From NCBI RefSeq assembly GCF_000350225.1, contig NW_005178983.1:434001-498000 (forward strand): a stretch of 64,000 bases of DNA, read 5' to 3'. The stretch is from Chondrus crispus. Taxonomy: Eukaryota > Rhodophyta > Florideophyceae > Gigartinales > Gigartinaceae. How positions within the stretch are numbered: the first letter of the stretch is position 1; every line of letters starts with the position of its first letter. This document shows, one piece after another, positions 56,575 through 64,000 of the stretch. The notes under the pieces were generated by a model. The model searched no databases and was not told the origin of the DNA. It worked only from the letters and a program-made list of their open reading frames with translations. Made by a program: the position numbers and the translations under genes.

Positions 56575-56600
56575 CTCAGCTGCTGCGGGCTGAGGTTCTC

Positions 56601-58776
56601 CTAGTTATTTGGAGGAGGAGAAGCTTCCCCGGGGGGCGGTACGGTCCTCGTCCCGGTACCAGCACGCGGCGGCGGGCCGGCGACGGCTTCATGGTTCATG
56701 ACCCAGTTCGCCTCGTAACTGAGGAGGGCGACGGCTCGGAGGTACGCCTCCGGAGGCACTCGGCTCTTTTGGGCCTCGGTCAACTTCTCGTACTGGTGGG
56801 GTACGAGGGATACATCCTTCACCTTCATATCGCAGTCGGGGGAGATATGGTCCCCGACCCGATAACAGGTGAAGCAGATGATCTGCGGGGACGGAGGCCC
56901 TCGCAGATCCTTCTGGTAATTACGGGACGTTTTCCCCGGTGGAAGTCCGCGAAAGCCCTCGGCGGGCTCTCGAGCGGGTTGGTACGGCTTGCGCCGGTCG
57001 CCGTAAAACAGCGAGTCTCCGTCGTTGAAGTAGGATTCTTCCGTCGGAAGGGAAGGAGCCTCCCCGGCGAGGTCACCTTCGGCAGCGAGGCAGTTCTCGG
57101 CTCCCCGGGCCGTTTGAAAACTGGGAGGGGGCCGGTCGACGTCGACGGGGCGCTATCCAGGGCAGCGAGGACCTGTTTAACCGGGCGGGGCTTCCCGAAC
57201 TCCACGCGGCGCCCAGACGCGTGCTGGGCCCGGAAGGCGTCTCCGTGCAAACGCGCGTGGGCGACGGTATCCTCGAACGAGGATCGCGGTCGATCCTCGC
57301 GAGCTTGTAACACCGGCGGCTTGATCGCGGGGGTGAGCCCCTCGATGAAGAGGGTCGTCCTCTCGTATGCCGAGTGCACGTCCCCGCACCTCCCCAGGGC
57401 GGTGGACATTCGAGTAGCGTACTCGGTTTCCAATTCGCCCGGCTTCTGGCGTAGCTCCCTCAATGCCGTGAGAGCCCGCTCGATCTCGAGATTCGTGGCA
57501 TACGTGCGTAACAGCCAATTGACGGCGGCGGCCCAGCTCGCGATCCCCTGAGATGTGCGGGCAGTCCCCGCTGGGACTCATACGCTTCCTTAGCGGGCGG
57601 AGCCAGCAGATGGGGTAGGGCCATCAGGGCCATCGCCTCGGTCATATTGGCGTTGTCAAAATTTTCCTTGCAGGGAGCCAGGAAACTGATGACCCTGATA
57701 GGATCTACCCCGCTGAATTTGTACTCCCCCATGACCACGAGGAGGTACTGCACCCTCTTACGGGTGGTAGCGTAGACCCGGTAATCCAGGGTTGGGTCGG
57801 TATCCACGAGGCGGTAGGCTCGGTAGTTACACACACCTCTGAACCGGTGGTTCGTCGGCTTCCAGACAGAAACCTATTTCTGTTTGGGGCCGAACGTCGG
57901 CATTGGGGCCGTAAGGGACTCTGAATCGGAATCTGTCTCCGAGTCAGAGGAGGATGACGAGGACGGGCTCGAGTATCTGTCCGGGGGGTATCCATCCTTT
58001 CGTCCTTTGCGACGGTTCGCCTTCCGCTCTTTCCGACTGGGTTTGGACTTTTTTCGTCGTCCACTCCCCTCGTCGTCTGAGCTTCCCCCTTGATCGGGGT
58101 TCCCTCCCCGTAATTTCTGGGAAGGTAAATCACCTTCAAGGTGGATAGGTCCGGCGGAGGCTCCCTCGCGGGAGGCTCCTGCCGCGGTTCGCGACGCCTG
58201 CGGATTGGCGGAGAATTGGGGTGCGGTCTCCATGGAGGGGACCGGCATCCTCGCGGCTTGCAGCGCCGGCGTTGTCACGTTGGAAAAGAGTAGGCCCTTA
58301 TTCAACGGGGGCAACCCCTCAGCGGGAGGGAGAGTCGCTACTCCGACTGTAGTCGGAGGGATTCCAGCAGCGAAGGCTGATGTTTGCGTCTTCAAGATGG
58401 CAATTTCTCGACGGAGGGCCTTGAGTTCCTCCGCCGTGGCGGTCTCCTCTTGCTTGCGCAGGATGGCAGCCTCCTTGGCGCTGGCAGCTATGTCCGCCTG
58501 CCAGGCCTTGGTGAGCACGCCTTCCAGGGCGGTTAGGCGATCGCGCTCTCGCGCGGCTTGTACCTCGGCTTGGGCCGCGATAGTTTCCTCAATAAAAGTC
58601 TTGAGGTTTTCTCGCAGCGCCGACGGTTGCGCTGCGAGCTTCTCCGCTACAGTATTGAGCGTGAATCTTTCCGCCTCTCGGAGAGTCTCGCGACAACTCC
58701 GAGTGATCCACGCCGCAACTGGCGGAGGCACGTCTCGAGGACGGGTCTCACGGGACGAATCGGACCCGGATACCAT
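56601..58776 (-). pseudogene. gag: Gag of gypsy D
   Basis: The ATG at 58776 opens 300 codons: an N-terminal coiled coil, then a basic (KKSKPSRKERKANRRKG) and an Asp/Ser tail, ending at TAG 57874-57876. The capsid region continues in the same frame from 57834 (YKFSGVDPIRVISFLAP), shifts near 57.55 kb into 56825-57463, and shifts again before a zinc knuckle (CFTCYRVGDHISPDC, with one extra residue before His). The capsid part matches that of G1. Inactive as it stands. Confidence 0.85.
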
Positions 58777-58882
58777 AGCCTTGAGCTTGTCGAAACCTGT
58801 TGAAACAGAGATAGAACACCTAGGACCAAAAACGGTAAGGGATAAGGGACACTCCGTAGACTTCTAGGTCGGGAGACTAAAA

Positions 58883-59515
58883 TGTCGTGCACTGAGGGGG
58901 AAGGGTGGGATCCCCCTCTGGCAGCGCGCACGCGTTCGGGGGCGCGTGTAGAGGGGGTTATCGGGAGACCACCCGTAAGGGACCGGTACGGGGCCGGGCG
59001 CGAGGCGCAGTAGGAGAAGTAAGGAAAAAAGGTGGAAAACAGAGCCCAGGGGGGGCGGGGCGGTAGAGACAGCTGTCGCGTGGAGAGCCAGGCGTGGCGG
59101 GACGACGCGCGCGATAGAGACAGGAGGGAATCGGGAGGTAGATGGCTCGCAGGGTACCGTCGTGGGACGGGGACCGACGCGAGGCTACGACTCCGTTCCA
59201 GAAACCCGAGTTGTAGACCCAAAGCTTCGTGAGGATTTACTTAGGGTCGGACGTCGGCTATATACTAGCCGACGTCGGAGCTATAATTAATTAAACTAAA
59301 AGATACTAAATTAAAACGACGGCGGCGACGACCGGATAAACTCCCCTTGGGGAGGTATGACAACCACTACACGTGGGGGGGGTGACACCTGGACACAGGA
59401 GCCTTGACGCCTGGTTACACGTGGCGCGCGGTACACGTGTGTCCCGGAGAAGGAGTCGTGCTGGCCGGGGACAGGTGTCCCCTGGGAAAAGGGAAAGGTG
59501 GGTCAGTGCACTACA
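58883..59515 (-). repeat. 5' LTR of gypsy D
   Basis: 633 bp, same ends as the other LTR. No TGG primer-binding site directly abuts its inner side; the first internal bases in element sense are TTTTAGTCTCCCGACC. Confidence 0.97.
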
Positions 59516-60364
59516 CAGATGGGCGAGGACGAGCACATCCCTTGCACCTTTTCTGGTTTCTCGCTTGCACGCGACAAGGATGGAAGCCTGGAACAGAACC
59601 AGCACTTCTACCTGCAGAAGCTGGAGCGGCTCCATCTCGACGCGTCCTTTTCAGAGTTTCGGTCGATGCGAATGAGGCTTGCGTGGCTCGCCAACACTCG
59701 CCTGGACTGCCAGTTTGAGATCTCTCAACTTGCACAGGTTACCGAGGACCGCTACCTTGTGGAGCAGCCCGCGATTGTCCGCCGTCTCAACAGAGCGACA
59801 CGATACGCCACGGACCACCGCGTCTCCCTCAAGATCGCCACCCTTGATCAAGAGTCCCTTCGCGTCGTCGGCTTCGCCGACGCCTCCTTCGCCAACAACC
59901 ACGACCTGTCGACGCAGCTTGGCCATATTTGCTTCCTTGCTGATGGCCACGGCCGCTCCGTTCCGATCAGCTTCAAGTCGTACAAGTCCAAACGGGTTGT
60001 CCGCTCTGCCATGGCTGGAGAGGTAATCGCCGTCAGTGACCTGTTCGACATCGCTGCCACTCTCGCCGCTGAGCTCGGCGAGATCTATGGCCGCCGCATC
60101 CCGGTCCAGCTGCTCACGGATTCTAAGTCCCTCTATGATGTGATTTCTAAGGGTTCTAGGACATGAGAGAAGCGCACTATGTTGGATATCGCAGCTGCGC
60201 GAGAAGGTTTCCGCGATAAGGTTATTTCAGACATTGGGTTTATTCGTAGCGCGAGTAACATCGCCGACGGCCTGACCAAGTCGATGTCTCAAGCTGCTCT
60301 ACAAGCCGCTGTATCTACAGGCATGCTCTCGATTCACCCTGAGCAGTGGATCATTCGCAACTAA
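59516..60364 (+). pseudogene. pol: RT end and RNase H of copia C pol, 3' of the gypsy insertion
   Basis: The target duplicate CAGAT restores the frame of the left part. The frame ends at TGA 60164-60166 and then continues in phase to 60364. Motifs: KLERLHLDASFSEFR (RT end) and RNase H with FADASFANNHDL, SAMAGEVIAVSD and LLTDSKSLYD. The C-terminal NIADGLTKS matches the end of copia A pol. Confidence 0.92.
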
Positions 60365-60402
60365 GTCTAAACGCCATTCCCTCTCCTCCGTAGCAGCTCG
60401 CT

Positions 60403-61848
60403 TTATTTCCCCTTCCTACCCCTTATCTCTCGTACCTCTACCACTCGTAGCTTCTTTGCACTGTCACCTCCACATCTAGCAAGATTGTCAACTGAGAGCA
60501 CAAGTGCCGTTCGTGCCTCGGAATCAATGATGACCCCATTGTGGGCATCCACCACGACGGCGTGATCCACCCGCTTCTCTTCCAGAATCCGCACGATGAA
60601 GACCCCTGTGCGCCTGTCTGCAAGTACACGAAAGGGTGCTATCCTTTCGCCGCCCTGGATGGCCCTCTGAACCTCCTCGTCACGCACCACGCGACAGCCT
60701 GTCACCGATTCTTGCGCCCTTTGAAAGAGTACTCCTACCTCCCTGAAGTTGTGAAATATCCGCGATTCCTTCTTTAGCACTTGCTCCAACGCTTCCGCTG
60801 CCACGAGCCCACGGCAGGCGAACGCAGCGTTAACGACGGAGGCCTTCACGCAGTCGTGCGTTTTGGAAGTGCACTTTGGCTGCCCTGGGAGGTGGCGTCG
60901 GCTCGACGAGCGCCAAGCCACTCCCTCACGTGCGCCAATCCCGGACACCCGGACCACCAGCCCTCGGTGCCGCCGCATGAACCCAAGGACGTGCCTGGCA
61001 ACTTCTTCCTCTCGAGGCTGCCTTGACACAACCCTACACCGCGCCGGCACGACGCACGGCGGCCAGGGTTGGCTTCGCTCTGCAGCCCGCGACCCCAGCA
61101 ACGGGTACGTCTGCAAGGTGAGCTCACCTTCGCCAACCCCTTCGAAGATTTTAGCGTCCCACTCCACGGCGTGGAAGGCCTACGTCGGGGCAGTGCCCTG
61201 CGCACTCGCATGCCGCACGCCCGGCAAGCCCCTGGCCCCGCCACTAGCGGCTTCTCCTTCACCCACCACCATGGCCTCCACCAACCACCTCCCCGCGGCC
61301 TCATACACGGCAGTCGGTTTTGCAACCCCAGGCGGGGCACTCTGTACCACAGGAGAGCCGACCCGCAGCTCAATCCTGGGTAGAGGTTCCGCCGCCCTAA
61401 CTGCCGTGGAAGCCTCGCTCAGCGGGGTCGAAGGGGCGTCACCGCGTAGCGATGCTGCGCTGGACGCAGCACTTCGAGATGAGAAGGCGCGGGATGATGA
61501 TGAAGCTCGCGACGACGGAGGTCCCGGAGACACAGCGCGCGAAGACAACGAAGACCGCGACGAAAGCGAAGGCGTCGAATGTAGCCATGAATACCTGTCC
61601 GACAGTGATAGAGACGGAGCGCGAACGAACGGGTCGTATAATGACACGACGATGGGAGGCGGAACGACGCGAGGCGACACGACGCGAGGCGATGAGACGC
61701 GCGGTGGTGAGACGCGAGGCGTAGTGACGTGGGATGCTTGGGCAGGGGACGGCTGTGCGCGGGACGCTTGCGGCTGTGGCGCTTGATCGTGTTCTCGAAG
61801 ACTACGGCGTCGACCCCCCTTGCGCTTCCGTTTCCGCTGTGGCGCCAT
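60403..61848 (-). pseudogene. Antisense papain-like peptidase homologue in copia C
   Basis: Minus-strand gene of 481 codons, from the ATG at 61848 to 60403, with one in-frame TAG at 61180-61182. It fills the space between pol and the 3' LTR, tail to tail with pol. The N-terminus is a basic patch (MAPQRKRKRKGGRRR), likely a nuclear localisation signal, followed by a Ser/Pro/Arg-rich tract. The C-terminal part has RWLVEAMVVGEGEAASGG, HRG...GIGARE, a putative nucleophile (KTHDCVKASVVN, Cys codon at 60851-60853), GVFIVRI, VDHAVVVDAHNGVIIDSE and GGDSAKKLRVVEVREI. The same motifs in the same order occur at 16722-17969. Peptidase activity is inferred from Cys, His and Asp order only. Confidence 0.65.
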
Positions 61849-61889
61849 CTCGTGTCAACTACGGAAGGTACGACGCCCATGAGAGGGAG

Positions 61890-62315
61890 TGTCGCGCACG
61901 CTTATATATACTGTACGTCGTATTTGATATGATAACACCATCCAAACTGTAGATGCACAGTTTGGATATTGATATCCCGCGTGCTTACAGAACATGGGCT
62001 GTAAGCTTACCGTCCCCCAGACAGCAAGCGTACATAGACCTATATGTACTACGCGCACGTCCGCGCTTCCCACGCCCGACGGTAGAACAATAAACAACTC
62101 GAGCAAGCAACTCTACGCTACTGTAGTCTGGGAAGGCACAAGCCGGAGCCCGTTCTCACCCCTGAAGGCGCAACGCCGGATCACTCACCCCCCCTCTACT
62201 TCCCTTCTCATACTATCCTTTCTCCTTTCCCCCCCCCCTTTTTCCGCGCGCCAATCCCGCTCTCTGATCGTACAGAGAGCAGCGCACGCGAAGCACAAGG
62301 CCCCTTTCGACGACA
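61890..62315 (+). repeat. 3' LTR of copia C
   Basis: 426 bp. The purine tract ATGAGAGGGAG just upstream (61879-61889) is the likely plus-strand primer. Confidence 0.96.
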
Positions 62316-62492
62316 AAAACAGCCCATATGACGCTCTGGAGGTACTATATGTTACAAAGGTTGCAGTAATCAGATCTGAGACGGTCCTATTTTTTAGTAA
62401 TTTTGAGTGACCCCGGAGATGGTTCCCCACTTGCCGTTTCATTTATCGGATAGTTGCAGTTATCAGGGCTTGCAGTTATCGCGTGGGCACTG

Positions 62493-62784
62493 TAATGTAA
62501 GGAGGACTCCCCTCACCATGAGCACAAACCTTACACTCAGACCCGTACTTAATAATAGAATTGTAGCTCCACCAGAGATGAGGAACAACAGACACTACAG
62601 AAAAACGCAGATATAACCGACAGTAAAGATTTCAAACTGGAAGCCTAGCTTCCAGCGCCCTTCCAGACCGGAAGGACTTCCCGCTCGCAATTGACGCTGA
62701 TCTGCCCCACCGGCGTGGATGTGCAGGCTGTTAGTCTACCGCGAGCTCCCTTCCAGCATCCCTGCGATACTGGATCAGCACCCC
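62493..62784. other. No gene seen
   Basis: Flank between the end of the MITE and the next gene; short frames only. Confidence 0.4.
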
Positions 62785-63929
62785 TCAGAGAAATTTGTTT
62801 ATCGCCGTATCCATTCTTGGGCATGGCATAGGACATAGAACAAGTCTCAAAAAACGATGATAGTGGGTAAGGGTACAATACAGTATGCACAGAAAAGTGA
62901 TTGGCCTCTTGAGAGACCACCAATAGAGTTGGTTTCTTCTTCTCTTCTTCAGATTGCGGCCTGCGAGTCGGGCCACCTCTCGCAGTCTTTGATTTTCGCC
63001 CAGCTGGATGTTCAGGGCAACGTTTGCTAGCAAGCGATCACCTAAAACATTCCAGACAACGAGGCCCAGTTTCGCGGAGAGCGCTCGGATGAGCGGGGAA
63101 GATGCAGCAAGTACGCGAGCTTCGGAATGAGAGACAAGACGAGGGATGGACTTGAGCAAACTTTCAGCAAACTCATGGTCTTCACTCTTGCTTTGTTCGA
63201 CCACTAGTGTGCACCCTCTCAGAATCCCATACAGAAACTCCCATGCCAGCTCGGGAGCGACCAGAGAGTACAAGAGATGTGACTTGTCTTGGTTCAGTTC
63301 AGTTGCACTCCAATTCGCTATCTGGCTTCGAAACTGCAGTTTCGAATCTGCTCCATGGAGCAGATTGCGTTCCCGATGTAGGTGGAACTTGGACTTCAGC
63401 GCATCCACTGCCGCAGATGGATTCATGTCGAAGGGCAGCGGTGCAGGGATTGATGCTCGTAATGTTGTGACATCTGGGATGCCCCCATTACTGTGCGCAA
63501 GCTGCATTTGAAGAATGTACAATCGCACGAATGATACTTTCAGAAGGGCCTGGGAGAGAAAGATTATCGTTACTAATCTTCGCGAGAAACGTGTAAACGG
63601 CTGCGTAACTGCAGAGACGATAATTGAATGCTTCAGAAACCCAGTGACAGGCTTCGCGTCTTCGTCTTGAGTGCAGGGAGGTTATGCACAGCGCTTCAAC
63701 GAGCCGCCGTCAGATTTTAGTGGACATATCCAGAGGGTTGGCGTTGGATAAAATGGAATGATTGTGAAAACCCATTAAAAACTGCAGGCCAATTTGCCCA
63801 AGTCAGGTTTGCGGCAAGCAGAGATCCGAGAGCATTTGACACAAGTGCGGGGGCAGCGGAAGCACTACAAGGCACAGAGCGGCTTTTTCGTTCTAGAAGA
63901 AAACTTAGATCCGACAGGGGCGACAGCAA
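62785..63929 (-). CDS. Unrecognised gene, possibly a host gene
   Basis: The minus strand reads as helical protein over 62785-63528 (247 codons, with SHLLYSLVAPELAWEFLYGI and IRALSAKLGLVVWNVLGDRL). Upstream, 63540-63720 reads in another frame (RREACHWVSEAFNYRLCSY) and 63717-63929 in a third. Introns or frameshifts must separate these parts. The Leu-rich helical pattern resembles an alpha-helical repeat protein, but no family is recognised. With the secreted protein at 25650 it is a non-transposon candidate. It may continue past the window. Confidence 0.35.
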
Positions 63930-64000
63930 GCTCTGACAATCTTTATCTTGTAGAAGATGTCTGCTCTGGTTGATTACAGAGGCCCGGCGTTTGCGGGCAG

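Larger units (their letters stand above)
47620..59515 (-). mobile_element. Chromodomain Ty3/gypsy element D with an antisense ORF
   Basis: 11896 bp on the minus strand. LTRs of 633 bp each (47620-48252 and 58883-59515), target-site duplication CAGAT (47615-47619 and 59516-59520). The LTRs differ at about a dozen positions by eye. Gag, protease, RT, RNase H, integrase and a chromodomain are in Ty3 order. A region of about 3.7 kb between pol and the 3' LTR carries tandem repeats and a long ORF on the opposite strand. A purine tract (GCGGGGGGG in element sense) abuts the 3' LTR. It interrupts the RT of copia C. Confidence 0.97.
42801..62315 (+). mobile_element. Ty1/copia element C, split by gypsy D
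   Basis: LTRs at 42801-43225 (425 bp) and 61890-62315 (426 bp) start TGTCGCGCACGC and end TTTCGACGACA. The target-site duplication is AAAAC (42796-42800 and 62316-62320). Order: gag, protease, integrase, RT, RNase H, then an antisense gene before the 3' LTR. Gypsy D sits in RT. Without D the element is about 7.6 kb. Integrase and RT are closest to copia A. Confidence 0.96.
42571..62492. mobile_element. Small TIR element (MITE), split by copia C
   Basis: TIRs CAGTGCCCTCGCGATAAC (from 42571) and CAGTGCCCACGCGATAAC (complement, from 62492) match at 22 of 23 bases by eye and are flanked by TA at 42569-42570 and 62493-62494. Removing copia C leaves about 400 bp without a coding frame. An extra GCAGTTATC motif occurs inside each end. 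The TA duplication and TIRs suggest a non-autonomous pogo/Tc1-mariner type; the TIR differs from that of the pogo element at 29385, so another transposase family would move it. Confidence 0.85.

Noticed and set aside
1..64000. CRISPR arrays, operons, bacterial promoters or riboswitches
   Set aside because: None seen; the window is eukaryotic and made of retroelements.

Overview
This window is eukaryotic nuclear DNA made almost entirely of nested transposable elements. There is no operon structure, no rRNA and no clear housekeeping gene. Ty3/gypsy and Ty1/copia LTR retrotransposons, a Mutator-like (MULE) locus, a pogo-like DNA transposon and a small TIR element account for about 90% of the sequence. 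The lineage cannot be fixed from the sequence; the mix of elements would suit an alga (a florideophyte red alga is my guess) or another repeat-rich protist or fungus. Coding regions have few introns and many C:G-to-T:A-type nonsense changes.

Layout. (1) 1-4919: gypsy element G1 on the minus strand, cut by the window edge, with one LTR at 4554-4919. (2) About 5018-10107: gypsy element G2 on the plus strand with a very short 3' LTR remnant. (3) 10191-11716: an unrecognised decayed gene on the minus strand. (4) About 11.98-24.71 kb: a MULE-like locus. It carries a transposase that appears to be fused in frame to a DnaJ-type J domain, and a separate papain-like peptidase homologue. A young gypsy element, G3 (18328-24425, TSD ATGGT, LTRs differing at one base), lies inside it. 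(5) 24.7-29.3 kb: a duplicated ~0.5 kb repeat flanking a candidate secreted Cys-rich protein gene. (6) 29317-42505: a solo LTR of the G3 family (TSD GCAGG), split by copia element A (29349-37720, TSD TTTTT) and copia element B (37864-42401, minus strand). The 5' LTR of copia A is itself split by an apparently intact pogo-like transposon (29385-31692, TSD TA). (7) 42571-62492: a small TIR element (TSD TA), split by copia element C (42801-62315, TSD AAAAC), which is split by chromodomain gypsy element D (47620-59515, minus strand, TSD CAGAT). (8) 62.5-64 kb: flank with one unrecognised, possibly host, gene.

Relations. Target-site duplications fix the order of insertion at each nest. The strongest biological signals are three accessory genes: the J-domain/MULE transposase fusion; a peptidase-like family found both beside the MULE transposase and as an antisense gene between pol and the 3' LTR of copia C; and a long antisense ORF of unknown function between pol and the 3' LTR of gypsy D. 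Most pol genes are broken. The exceptions are the pogo-like transposase and the RT-RNH-INT-chromodomain ORF of gypsy D, while gypsy G3 has a single nonsense codon.
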